Of a DNA stretch of 64,000 bases, positions 46,342 to 57,660 are shown in pieces. Numbering within the stretch: the stretch's first letter is position 1; the number at the start of each line of letters is the position of its first letter. The stretch lies in the NCBI GenBank assembly GCA_030386875.1, contig CM059557.1, forward strand, positions 55,134,514 through 55,198,513, written 5' to 3'. Made by a program: the position numbers and the translations under genes. Below the pieces are notes generated by a model, which saw nothing but the letters and a program-made list of their open reading frames with translations, searched no databases and was not told the DNA's origin. Source of the DNA: Morinoia aosen (lineage: Eukaryota > Arthropoda > Malacostraca > Amphipoda > Talitridae).

Positions 46342-47596
46342 CTAAAAAATTCTTGACTCATTAGTCTCGATCATTTATAAAGAAGAAAAAAAGTATTGGC
46401 CATAATAGTTGACGTAAAGGAAGTACTGTACCCAATACCAGTCATAGAGAGCGTATTGGAAATAAGACAAGATGATAAATGCTGCTCTTTATAACCGTAA
46501 AGTATGTCGATGTCCTTTTCGGCTTTTAATACAAGAATCTCTCTGACGGGCTAAGGAGATGGAAAACGAAGCGATCTGTTCTGATACCCTGAATTTGCTA
46601 TCGAGCACCCGAGGTAACATGAACTTATTTAGAGTGGAATTGCTAAGTTCTCGTCATTTCAAAGTTAGCTCATCTTTCAAAGTGCGTTCTTTGTTTCAAA
46701 GTTCGCTTGTTCATCTTTTGAAGCTGTGGTATCAAGTTCCATACATTCACTTGAAACGGAATTTTGTCTGGGCCTAATTTGATTTTGTTAGCTGATAATC
46801 ACGACTCCATGATTTAACGCGAAGCTTGTTTACTATATGCAATTAGAGGCTGCTTCTGCTTCTTTGTAGTCAATATATTTCTCTCTCTAGTTAGTCAGAG
46901 AGCAAATATATATCATCGAGAGACTTACTTATTACGCAGAAAAAGTCTTAGAAATTAGACCACGACTATGATTATAGCTAAAGTTTTGCTGATAAATCCG
47001 CAACGAATTAATTTTTTTTACCATAAGACTTCAATTTGCATCGCTTCATTTGTTCGTTCTGCGAGAACTCTCATTCATATCACACTTACGTATTCAGTTA
47101 AGCTACTCACTGAAATTAAATATCTCACTTAAATGCTATGTATGAATGTTGAAGTTTCATTGCAGTTTCTCCAGAATAAGTGAGAAAAGTAATAAAGATA
47201 ATTTTTTAACTACGAATAATACTTCTCAATTACATGTGACAAGGTGACGTCATGTGAAATGTTTCACCATTCCCCCCCCCCCCCCCTCAAAGGTGTCCTT
47301 AAAATTACCCCAAAAAATTTAACTGTAATGCCCCTTATTGGATTTATGTACAACACATAGAGTAAGCATGGAAGGCTAGAATGAAACTCTTCGTATGATT
47401 GAAATCATGAATTTTATATTTTCTGTCACATTCAATACCCCGTTAAAATGCGACTTAAAATTCTTAATCGCAGTCTCACCTTGAACTGGCAATGTTAGAA
47501 CATTTCAGAAAATTTTTAAAACATAATTCTAGCTGCGTCAGCTAAACATACATTACGTAAATTGTACCACTTTACTTGCTTAAATTCATAAAATTA
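46342..47596. other. Intergenic, with a 15-base poly-C run
   Basis: AT-rich. A run of 15 C at 47272-47286 stands out. A 72-codon ATG frame at 46559-46777 is unsupported. Confidence 0.4.
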
Positions 47597-48026
47597 TCAC
47601 CCAGTTGTTCTCAAATAAATCAAGACAAGCTCAACGTGTTTACCGAAGGTCTGAATAGAAAATCTGCATCCACAGTCGGTAACGAAACAAACCAGAATTA
47701 ATATCCGAGTTTGTTTAGAGGAATCGCGCCTGCCTTTAATGGGGAGGTAATCAGTCCCGCCTGAGCGTACCGCGCATTTGTCAAACCGCACTTCGCTGCC
47801 GGACCGCATTGTCACCATACGGCCGTGCCCGGCGCGGGCAGATCGTGCCACGGCGAGAAGTACAGGGATCTGAGATTGGTTTGCTTCACCGCAAACTCGT
47901 GTGGTCCGGACAGTTCGGCGTGAAATGCGAGAGATGTGTCCGTCGAACAAAGAACTGAGCAGGTGTTGCTGTCTAGTTAGGTCTTTTTTTTGCGGTTTCC
48001 ATTCACGTGCCTTCTTTCATCTGGCT
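47597..48026 (-). pseudogene. GC-rich open block, probable mobile-element relic
   Basis: The minus-strand frame is open for about 143 codons. It reads WKPQKKDLTRQQHLLSSLFD, then GHISRISRRTVRTTRVCGEA, then a Gly/Arg-rich part, ending TFGKHVELVLIYLRTTG. Its C-terminal third coincides with a 94-bp segment (47642-47735) that is repeated at 49028-49121 as an insertion in the LINE relic, so at least this part is mobile. GC content is much higher than the flanks. No catalytic motif seen; superfamily unknown. Confidence 0.35.
47642..47735. repeat. 94-bp dispersed repeat, copy 1
   Basis: Starts ACCGAAGGTCTGAATAG and ends CGCGCCTGCCT. It matches 49028-49121 with three substitutions over 94 bp. It contains facing AAACAAAC and GTTTGTTT motifs. 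Confidence 0.95.
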
Positions 48027-49027
48027 GAGTCTAGGCCATGGGAAAATTGGAGGGTCATTCCAGTGGTCGTTAAATGACATTACTAAGATTAATTATTGAT
48101 TGTGAGTTATCGTCTTACTTTGACAATTAGTAAGTGCGTCAGAATATTTGTATGTTGAAACATTGGCCAACTAGGCCGATTAACTCAACTGCGACAGGCG
48201 GAAATGAGGGACTTGCGTTTTAGGTCCCAGAGTCGTTATTAGCTCCACCGAAAGTTGGCTAGATGTCTCATCCAAAGACGTGATTCAATAGCAGAACATT
48301 TATACCCACCATTCACTAAGTGATAACAGCAAATGTGGCGGAGGCATGAGTACTTATATATCTAAACACTTAGCTTCGCGCATCGTTGCAACTGCAACTA
48401 TGAATGGAACCCATAACGATATGTTATTCATAGTAATGATGCAAAAACGGTAAAAGTATTATAATTAGTACTGTGTATTGGCCTCCAGCAGCCTGTTCGA
48501 TATCTTTTCTCCGTAGTATTCTGTCGCTCTCTAACAAGTCTTTATGCAATGATATAATAATATTCGGTGACTTCGACAACGATATTCTAAAACATGAAAG
48601 CAGCGAACAAATCTGAAATTTCATAAATTTTTTTCAATCTAAATCTTTCCCTCCAATTATCATGAAGCCCCCACATGTCTGATCAGAATGTGCTGCTCTT
48701 CTCGATTATATCTTCATGATAGATACAAATGATTCGCTCACAGGAATAATAACTTCCGACATGTGTATCTGATCATTGCCCGGTGTTACTCTTTAATGTC
48801 TTTATTTCTTGTACCGAGCCACAGGCTAAAAGTAACTTATATCGTTCCGTAAATGCATCAAATTTGTGAACAATGCGCTCTCTTCTGGAAGAATGAATGC
48901 CAGCATTTATTATCTATCAACAGAATAATAATGCAACAAACATTGATGAAGCAATACTAAACTTGACTTAAATAATGACTGCATTTAATCAATGTTGTCC
49001 GATCATCACTGGGAGAAATACACCAAA

Positions 49028-49121
49028 ACCGAAGGTCTGAATAGAAAATCTGCATCCACAGTCGGTAACGAAACAAACCAGAATTAATGTCCGAGTTTGT
49101 TTGGAGGAATCGCACCTGCCT
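49028..49121. mobile_element. 94-bp dispersed repeat, copy 2, inserted in the LINE
   Basis: Interrupts the LINE linker between GAAATACACCAAAA and CAAAAGTCCTAGATTTCTGA. CAAAA occurs on both sides, fitting a 5-bp target-site duplication. Removing the segment plus one CAAAA brings the two LINE parts together. Sister of 47642-47735. Confidence 0.75.
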
Positions 49122-49535
49122 AACTAAACAAAAGTCCTAGATTTCTGAAGAAATCGTTATCAATATAAAGAAACGTCAAGCGTACGTACCCCTACTCTAC
49201 AAAGAAAGAATATCCGAAGAAATGTTCAACAGATTCAGTAATTTTATGACAAATCGAATAAGAACATCGAAAAAACTACAATTTAAACAATTTTAAACAA
49301 TTTATTTACCACAGGAGATACAGAGGTAGAATGTTTCTTAAGTCTAGTACAATGGACAAGTTTGAATATAGCTACCTGTGGGCCCGAATATAACTACCTT
49401 ACGCTCATATTCACTGAATTAAAAACTGATATTTAAAATACCTGGAGCCTGCTTTCTTCTAAATTTCTATAAAGCGAATAATATTGCTACGAAGAATTGA
49501 GTCCATTGTTCCAGATAGTGTAAAATATCAGGTAT

Positions 49536-50028
49536 TTGTGGGTTATCTCTCACCACTTGTTTAGGGGGACAGTGTTTTTAGGGGAAACAGTGAAAAATGT
49601 TATTGTTTTATGAATATTGAATTGATATTCTGGACAGCAGGAATGGATTTTTCATGTGAGAAGGTATACTTGCCGATTTATATTTATTTCTAATGCCACT
49701 TATTTACTTCATATATATATATACATTCCAGAACAAATGAATCTCTGGAACCTTCGAAGGACTGAAGCGGAAGGTCCCAGAGATTTATTATATATATATG
49801 TATATATATATATATATATAAATGCGCTATATATATATATAAATATAATGAATCTCTGGGACCTTCCGTTCTAGTCCTTCGAAGGTTCCAGAGATTCATT
49901 TTGTACTGGATTAGAACAAAAATGAAAACTAATAAAATTAATAATTATCTAATTAATCTAACAAAACTCATCTAACCTTAACATCAAAAGGAAACCATAA
50001 TTTACAAGTGGTGACAGTTAACCCACAA
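49536..50028. mobile_element. 493-bp MITE with 25-bp terminal inverted repeats, inside the LINE
   Basis: The left end TTGTGGGTTATCTCTCACCA (49536-) and the right end, read on the minus strand, TTGTGGGTTAACTGTCACCA (from 50028) match at 23 of 25 positions and both end CTTGT. GTAT flanks both sides (49532-49535 and 50029-50032), a possible 4-bp target-site duplication. It contains the nested hairpin at 49728-49909. No transposase. Confidence 0.75.
49728..49909. repeat. Nested double hairpin with (TA)n loop
   Basis: The outer arms CCAGAACAAATGAATC... (49728-about 49790) and ...GATTCATTTTGTACTGG (to 49909) pair over roughly 60 bp, around an alternating TA centre. Each arm is itself an inverted repeat: AATCTCTGGAACCTTC pairs with GGAAGGTCCCAGAGATT, separated by about 15 bp. 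Four copies of AATCTCTGG(A/G)ACCTTC therefore lie in alternating orientation. It could extrude as a cruciform or, if transcribed, form a long microRNA-like stem. Confidence 0.9.
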
Positions 50029-50610
50029 GTATCAACTATCACGAGAAAAAAGATATTGCAGCTGTGTGTAACAACTTTTTGTAGAAATATGAAAAAATTT
50101 TGCTGATGGTATTTTTAGTGAACCGACTGACCACTTGGAATGCATGGATCATGTCCGTAAACACAACTCATTTTTTAACGCCTGCTTATTCCTCCGATGT
50201 ACGTAATTGTGTGTACAAACAGCTTTAAAAAAGTCAAATGGATCAAAAGCATTCTCAGTTAAAGTACTGAAATGTATAACTGACAACTGATATAATAGCA
50301 CTGTTCATATCCAATATCATTAATGAGTCACTTTTCCAAGGTATTTTGTCAAACTCTTAAAATTACCCGAGAAACTCCTAGTTTCAAAAATAGTGATGAC
50401 ACTTGCGTTAGCAGTTATAGACCAGTGCCTATAATTATTTATTATACTATCTATAGTTATAACCACCAATAAAATAGGTAGTATTGGTGGTTAACTCTAA
50501 ACTACCAATTATTAGCAAAACATTCGAGAAAAATATACATAAAAAACGTATTCCTATTGTGAACAAAATTAATTTCTTTATAATTAAAACTAATTTTTCG
50601 TTTTAAAAAT

Positions 50611-51021
50611 GGATCATTTCCAGATAAGCCCCGCCACTAATGCAAAAAGTGCACACTCAGAAAGTTAAGCCCCGCCACTTTTTACCAGTTCCAATTTAAT
50701 GCACGCACGCAACCTTGACCTATTTCTGGTGTCAAGATATTCAAATATTTAAACGCACGCTGTAAAAACATTTCCTTTTCCGCCTCTAGGCTCATTTTGT
50801 GCAAAAATTTTCTACGTTTGGATCTAAAACCTGAAATGAACTTTCTGACGCTTATTATTAATTAGTTATTATTATTAATTAATTATTACATTATTAATGG
50901 CATGTCCCAATTTCACCCTCTTAAATAAAAACTAGAAGTACAAGTTTCGTCCCCTCTTTTTTTGTAATCTTGTTTGGGTGGCGAGGTTAACTTTTTGGCG
51001 GGGCTTATCTGGAAAAGATCC
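50611..51021. mobile_element. 411-bp hAT-like MITE inside the LINE reverse transcriptase
   Basis: The 26-bp inverted ends GGATCATTTCCAGATAAGCC... (50611-50636) and the matching right end (50996-51021) differ at one position. The flanks TTAAAAAT (50603-50610) and TAAAAAAT (51022-51029) are 8 bp with one difference, typical of hAT-type insertion. A subterminal TTAAGCCCCGCCACTT repeats part of the end internally near 50666. It interrupts the LINE RT between its KRIPIVNKIN block and the next block. Confidence 0.85.
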
Positions 51022-51850
51022 TAAAAAATCAGCAATGCAGGCTGTATTAAATCATTTACAATACCTTTCTTCCAACATAGATAAAAAAGGCTTGTTTTTT
51101 CCGTGTTTCTCGACTTCTAAAAAATATTCGATTGCGTAGATAATATCATTTTTCTCTCGAAACTCCACTGAAATGGAATTAGAGGAATTGCATATGATTG
51201 ATTCAAATTATACCTAACAAATCGGAAACTCCATACCCGATAAATCTCAAAACTGCACTGAAATGGAATTAGAGGAGTTGCATATGATTACTTCAAATCA
51301 TACCGCACCACATGGAAGCACCACAAGATACTCCATGGCCAAGGTAAACCTATAGGGGCCTGTCTTATTTTTGATCTTTATCAACGATAGAATTAAATCT
51401 ACTTCATTTTTCAAATTCATACATTTTGAAGGACAATAGCACGCTTCCTTCAGCTTTTCCTTACATAAATATCATTTTAATTTTTGAGAGCTATGAAAAT
51501 TTCTATGTGATTATCAGCTAATAAAATAAGCCTTAAGATCGATAAGAAAAAATACATTATATCATCTTAAAAGCGGAATGCGTCTCTTCCACGCTTTAAA
51601 ATTGGTGATGGTGAAATTGATGAAACCAACTCCTGTATGTTCCTGAACATTATAATAGATAAAAATTTAACCTTCAAAGAGCAGATTGCACATATCAGTA
51701 CTAAATTATCAAAATTCCAAGGAATTCTCTTTAAAGTAAAAATTTTATTGCTGGGAAATCTTTGAAAATACTTTATCGAACATTCATTTCACCATATTCA
51801 AAACAAATCTTGAACCCCTGTAGCAATTGGAATATTAATCACATCAAGGT

Positions 51851-54800
51851 AATCAAGTTAATTCTTTTCTACAACTTGATTCATCTTGATAGGGTAATTA
51901 ACCATGATTGATGACATAGATCTGAAGTCTGATCTTAAGCCTTTTCTAGAACATACTGTTTTCATTTAACCCATATTAACTATTGTTGTAAAATTAAGCA
52001 TTGAATCTTGAGCAAGCCAATTCATTGATCAGTCTAGTGTGCAACTAGGTCAAGTGAATTAGATTAAACATACGTAATCGCTTGCCTTGAAATAGCGTTG
52101 ATCATAGGATGCCCTAGAAGTCGCTGAACTTATTCGGACCCTCAAGTAGCTGTACTCAATTGTGTTCATTGTTATGGACTTAAGAAATGATCTACTGATA
52201 TATCACAAGTGATAAATAAATTGTCCAAGTTAAATTGTGTGAATAAAAAAAACTTCATTTCTCCAAATGATACCTCAGTGAAATCATAATTTGATGAAAT
52301 AGACCGCAGTGTCAGTGCAACCAAATGTCGAAGCATAAAGACCTTGAATAAGCACTTTATGTGTATCTTACTATTTTATTTAATAAGTTTTTTAAATTAT
52401 TCACATTAAGCGTTCGTACAGCGTCAATTTGCTAGAACAGTTGAGCAGCACCTTATGTGATGGATAATACGGCAATGATACAAACACACCCACAGGCTTC
52501 ACCATGAATTTTCCGTGAAAAGTCTCCTTCGTTGAAGCAAACACATTCTACTTGCTAATCGTGACAGTACCTGCGTTAGGATGAGCAGACATATTCAAAG
52601 CTGTCATTCGGCTTCCGAATGCGAAAGTGGAATCCCCTGGGAACAAGAAAGTCTAGTTTTCTTCCGTCGTTCAGCTTCGACGCCTAGAAAGAAAGTAAAC
52701 GAATTTCGTCACAAACCGGAAGCTCGCCTGGACACAGACAACACTTCCCTTTACACAACTCGCACCTCGCAGACCTTGACAGGTCAAAAATCCTGAGGCA
52801 GCTTAGGTCACGGGTCAGTGTTTCTAATTAGAATTAGCCTTAAGATACCCAGCAACTAGCTTAAGCCTCCCGAGTCCACAATGGCATGTCCTTCTCTTAA
52901 AATTTTCTGGATGAGAATCCATATGAGCACAAAAGCGTAGTGTGAAAAGCAGTAATGGGTCAATCTCTTAACTGTCAAGATTCTATTTTTTAAATGGGGA
53001 CGTTATTTACAAATTGAACTGCAGTAATTTCATATAATTCAGTAGACACCCACATTGCAGCTGAATTAAAAATAAGCTAAAAATTAGAAGTGTTACCAAG
53101 TAGCTACACAAAAAAATTGTATATAATGTCTTACGAAATTTAGCTAAAAACACTCATAAAATTACTCTGTATATAAAGAAGTTATTTTCATTAACAAACT
53201 AGCCTTGATTTGGAACACGTTTAGCTTCTGAAAGCGCTATTTTATCGTTCTCTCGTCATATCACTAGGAGGATGAGGTAATTGATCAATTAATTCAAATT
53301 TTTAAAAATGAAGAATATAACATGGAAGGATCCTGAGCAACGAAGTGATCTTAATCAATCTCGTGGTCAATAAATCCCACTAAAGTGGGGCATAAGATCT
53401 AGCAGGATTACCAACTGGTAAGAATATTAAACACCGAGTCCCGTCTGATACTTCTGCTATGCAGAAAAACTTCACTTGTTATCACTGTAGAATCGATAAT
53501 TATCGGAATCTATATATCTTGATGTCTTTTGAAACAAGCATCAAACTTCTCTACAACCATCGTCAAGGAAGGGAGCGGAACAATGGATTAAGGTCCACGA
53601 AATTATCATCAAAACTTATTATTTATTTTTACAGTTTTTAATGCGCGGATTTGAGTGAAAACGCAACCGGTTACCACTTCGCAAATGTTATTTATTTGGG
53701 TCAAAATTATTTTTGACCATAATTAATAGTTTTCCGTTGTATATGGTCACCTATTTTTACCCGACACAAATTATTATAACTATCAATAGGTTCTAACTCG
53801 TGGTCTTAATGAATCTGTGTTGTTCAACACGAATAGAGTGTTTTATAATAGGAAAGTTTTTTTTATTACTTCAGATTTTAGGCTTGCAAGTCCCCTCAAA
53901 TGATTTGTCCCTTCGGTGGATGTTATTACTTTGTATATGGGAATTACCTCTTCTAGGGGTAAAAGTGAGGTCCCGAGTTGAAGGCCTTGTTGCCTACCTA
54001 TTGTTAAATAGAATGTGTTTTCTATTTTTTTTCGTTCCAGACCGGTCATTTGTTTGATTTATTTGCTGCTGTTCTTTTTTCTATGTGTTTTACTTCCTTC
54101 TTTTATTTTATTTTGTTTTATGAGTTTTTTACGATCTCACTGTTTCTATGCGGAGGATTGAGGACACGAGTTGGGCAGTGATTCCCTGTTCTTTTATTCC
54201 ATGACAAATGGTGCCTTTTTATTTTCTCTTTTTAGAATACATTTCTTGTTGTTAGGATGGCTTAACCTAACTTATAAGCTAATCTTAAAAGCCTAGGATT
54301 TACATAATAAATAAATCATAGGAATAAATTTGAATATAACATGTTACAATTACGCTCCGCTAATTAATCATACATATTTTTTAAATCTTCAATATTTTTT
54401 GCCCCACCTAATGTTTTTAGGTGCAAACAATAACTTGAATGGCAAAACGTATGAATGACGAGACTGTTTGTTCAACTAGGAAAACTATGAACAATTTATC
54501 AAATATTTTACAAGTCATTCAAATGCTCCCCAGAGTGTATATTCCTCTTAGCTGAGGAGAGTGACTAGTGTAAAAATCAATTAAAAAGATAATGGAGGAT
54601 TCGGAAAAGTTGAAGAATCTCCAACCTTGTTCGTACCTACCATAGCTAAGCTGATCTTTCTTAAGCAGGAATTCATGCGTTCTTCATGTAGCATATGATA
54701 AAAAATAAAAGATTTGTTATGTTAAGAATGCTACCTCTACTTCTTTCTTCAAGAGGAAGCTTATATGACACCAAAATTTTACTCAAAAAGTATATAATGA

Positions 54801-55209
54801 TTCCAAATAGTAATTATTATAATTGGTGCCCCTAGCTAGTTATGTCATCAGCCTCGCGTGTTAAAAAAATTTCCTTAGTAAGGAAGAAATGGTACATATG
54901 AGAAGAAATACTTGTTTAGATTGTAAAGGGGATTTTGAAGGTTGTTTTCTATTCTTCTAAGAAAATTATAATTCTGAATCGGACATTTTTGCTTAAAATT
55001 GTTAAATTATCTTACCGATATATTCATTTTTAAAAACTGTAAAGGAAAGATATGGGTTTCAGAATTTTATTAACCTGATTGAGTCGAAGATCCAAATTCT
55101 TGCCTCGATGTTGAAACTGAATCAAATTTACGTGAAATGTCAGTCTAAATTCAACATTTTTATCATTTTCATTTTCACTACCGTTTGGATAATACATCAT
55201 CTTAGAAAT
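51851..55209. other. Intergenic, no supported gene
   Basis: Mostly AT-rich. A 71-codon ATG frame at 52581-52796 reads HSASECESGIPWEQESLVFF... and lies in a GC-richer patch, without a recognised domain. Frames at 53459-53641 and 53800-54057 (with a minus-strand shadow) are unsupported. No repeat element identified, although old ones would be hard to see. Confidence 0.35.
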
Positions 55210-56019
55210 TCATTCAATATCTTCGTAATATATGATCCCACTATAAAATATCAGTGGGACAATGTATCCTAAATTATTATTAAGCCTAGCAAACAATTCG
55301 CCTCTTTCAATATTTGTTTGGAATTTGTTCCATATTTCTGATATCTCATAAGACATACACCATGAGCCACAACTGCAAATATCGCGTTTGGATGTAGGAA
55401 AATATTCGATAGCGAAAAAATTCATTCTTTCCCTTTCCTTGGGTGCTACCGTGCTACCAACCTCCTGCAAAAGTGTTTTTTTGTCTGTTATAATATAATA
55501 TTATAATATCTGCTTGTATCATTGAGATGCACTTTCTTTCTTTTGGCAGCGTAGCGAGCAGTACAACCAAGACGGTCTAATTTGGCTGGTATTAGAATTT
55601 TAACTCCACTGGGTTTTCTGTGTTGATCCTGCAAATGAGCGAGAACAGAAGTTAAATCTGTGGTGCATAAAAAATAATTTTTTGCAAGAAAATATTATTT
55701 AACACTCTACAATCTGAATTTTTTGCACAAACTCGATTTCTCGATCTGGGCAGACAGCAGCTTCACACAATAGTTGTTTTGAACCGCGTTGTACCGTTCG
55801 CTGGTGTAACTTGTTTATGACATCAGTGATGAGATTTGATATGTAATTTATTAGGATAAGGTGAACTAAATTTGTAAAATATCATTTAAGTCACTGTATA
55901 TATAAAATTGGTGTACAAAATAGCCAAGTTTAAATGTTTGAGTCCCAGTTGACGGCGATGATGCTATTGGCAGGTACCGATCTCAGAACACAATTTGAAA
56001 AGTTGATTACGATAAGTCA
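55210..56019 (-). CDS. 3' end of a spliced gene, four exons, function unknown
   Basis: Minus-strand exons: 56019-55978, 55865-55729, 55628-55533 and 55464-55210 (TGA). Acceptors read TTTTCTTCGTTCATTAG, ATTTTACAAATTTAG, CTCATTTGCAG and ACACTTTTGCAG; donors read TCG/GTACCT, TTT/GTGCAA and AAA/GTGCAT. All joins keep one open frame of about 175 residues: YRNQLFKLCSEIV, HLILINYISNLITDVINKL, HQRTVQRGSKQLLCEAAVC, DQHRKPSGVKILIPAKLDRL, GCTARYAAKRKK, then EVGSTVAPKERERMNFFAIE and a Cys cluster CSCGSWC, ending LIFYSGIIYYEDIE. Introns are 112, 100 and 68 nt. The first exon has no Met, so upstream exons are missing. The two GTGCA donors are weak; GTAGAG at 55710 is an alternative for the second exon. No family recognised. 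Confidence 0.5.
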
Positions 56020-56360
56020 CTAATGAACGAAGAAAATGTGAATAATTTTTGATGCGATGAAAATTTATTTTTTTCCCACCTGTAGTATTTCAAGTGTTCA
56101 CGAAGTGTAGTGTAGTTATTGTAGGGATGTGGTCACTTCGTGCGGATCTATAGGGGTGAAGGACTTGCTAGACATGCAAGCTGTCGCTACTTGCAACAAA
56201 AGGTTTTATCTAACTAGGAAAAGAATATGATCTTGTAAAAAGAAGAATGAGATGAACTGTCAAGGGGAAAATTAAAGCGTTTTGTCAAAAAAAGGAATAA
56301 ACGAACCTGGTGAGAAATCGATTAAAGCGACTTCTTACGGAGAACAAAGCGGCCTCGCAA

Positions 56361-56760
56361 CAAGACGAATGAAGCTAGCTAAGGAAAAGACGAATGAAGC
56401 TGCTAACGGGAAGACGATTGAAGCTGGTTAATGAGACGACCAATGAAGCTAGCTAACGAGAAGAAGAATGAGGCTAGTTAACGAGAAGATGAATGAAGCT
56501 AGCTAACGAGAAGACCAATGAAGCTAGTTAACGAGAAGACGAATGAAGCTAGCTAACGGTAAAACGATTGAAGCTATTTAATGAGAAGACCAATGAAGCT
56601 AGCTAACGGGAAAAAGAATGAGGCTAGTTAACGAGAAGACAAATGAAGCTAGCTAACTAGAAGACGAATGAGGCTAGTTCGAAGAAGATACAGGATGCTA
56701 GCTAGCAAAAGGCATATTAAGCTTGCTGGCAAGAAGAAACAAAGCGATGTCGCAAGAAGA
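56361..56760 (+). repeat. 25-bp GAATGAAGCTAGCTAACGAG minisatellite
   Basis: About 13 units of GAATGAAGCTAGCTAACGAG plus AAGAC, alternating loosely between GAAGCTAGCTAAC and GAGGCTAGTTAAC/GAAGCTAGTTAAC forms. Degenerate after about 56700. GCTAGC is a palindrome in half of the units. Confidence 0.9.
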
Positions 56761-57122
56761 AGAACGAAGTGCATCGTGAGTCACATGGGTTTTGTGTTCA
56801 GAACCTACCAGTAAATAAGCGCAAGCGATGCATGGTCATTTCATTTATGAAAGATATGAAATAACCACAAGCGCGTTGTACATCCAAAACTTTTGATTTT
56901 TTCTTACAAAGACATACATTGTTCCCATGAGTCTAATGACACAACATGTTTCTTCTTTTATGCTGTCGGTATATCTTTAGCTTCATATCATCATTTTTTC
57001 TTCCTTTCATTAATTCATAAAATTCTCCTTTAATGCAACTTTAATCACTGCTCCTCGTATTCTAATTTAATGGCATTACCTCCAAGCCACTTTCATTATC
57101 TTATGTCTAAGATATCATCTGT

Positions 57123-57345
57123 CTACTTTTCATCATAGCGCGCAGTTTGTCTCACCTCCACATCCTCCTCGAGCCCCGCCGCTCTCTGGACAGACGCACC
57201 GCAGCGACGGGGCCGTGGCGACGCGGCCAGAAGATGACACGCATACCAAGGAGGCTTACGCGCGCCTCTCGCGTCCTGCTGCGTGCCCCTCTGATCCGAC
57301 CCTGCGCTTCGTGTGCTGCTCGCAAGCGCCATCGGCATCGCTGCC
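57123..57345 (-). other. GC-rich island, possible minus-strand exon with strong splice donor
   Basis: About 200 bp of roughly 65% GC in AT-rich surroundings. On the minus strand the frame ALASSTRSAGSDQRGTQQDA...GLEEDVE ends at GAG followed by GTGAGA (donor G at about 57157), a near-perfect donor. A second minus-strand frame is open over the same stretch, and a 106-codon plus-strand frame also crosses it. No homology recognised. It does not join directly in frame to the exons at 55210-56019. It could be a first exon, a promoter-associated CpG-rich patch or inserted DNA. Confidence 0.3.
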
Positions 57346-57660
57346 TTGAATTTTTTAATTTGTTTGTTTATTTGAGAAAAGTTTTTAATAATTTGGTTGT
57401 TGAATGCACTTTTAGTTTTTTAATATTCGTTTGTAAGTTTATTTGGGAGACGTTTCAGATAATTTAGTCCTTGATCACACTTTTAGTTTCCTAATATTCG
57501 TTTATAAGTTCATTTTGGAGCCGTTTCTGATAATTTAGTAGTGGGTCGCACTTTTAGTTTTTTAATTTTCGTTTGTAAGTTTATTTGGGAACCGTTTATA
57601 ATGAATTAGTAGTTGCATTTGAGAGCTGTTTCAAATTATTTAGAAGTTGATCGCTCTTTT
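57346..57660 (+). repeat. ~71-bp tandem repeat, about four copies
   Basis: Units such as CACTTTTAGTTTTTTAATAT followed by TCGTTTGTAAGTTTATTTGG and CGTTTCAGATAATTTAGT. Copies start near 57411, 57482 and 57553, with eroded units on both sides. Confidence 0.85.

Larger units (their letters stand above)
48235..51850 (+). pseudogene. Decayed CR1/jockey-type LINE (endonuclease plus reverse transcriptase)
   Basis: Motifs run in the right order across frames. In the endonuclease: STESWLDVSSKDV (48243-), HSLSDNSKCGGGMSTYISKH, ISTVYWPPAA, IIIFGDFDND (about 48555), and SDHCPV (48770-48785). The linker reads SEEIVINIKKRQAYVPLLYK and MFNRFSNFMTNRIRTSKKL (49140-49300). The RT N-terminus comprises the DIAAVCNNF region (about 50055), a TDHLE-MDHVR region, and SYRPVPI (50413-). 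The RT core comprises PIISKTFEKN, KIFDCVDNIIFLSKLH and NGIRGIAYD, then GPVLFLIFIND (about 51360). NKISLKIDKKKY and FKEQIAHISTKLSKFQGILF follow (to about 51760). Frameshifts, stops, a 92-bp internal duplication (about 51155-51215 and 51247-51305) and three insertions make it inactive. Confidence 0.9.

Noticed and set aside
47597-49121. Reading the two 94-bp repeats as the long terminal repeats of one LTR element
   Set aside because: They are only 94 bp. The sequence between them is the endonuclease part of a LINE, and the right copy has its own CAAAA duplication.
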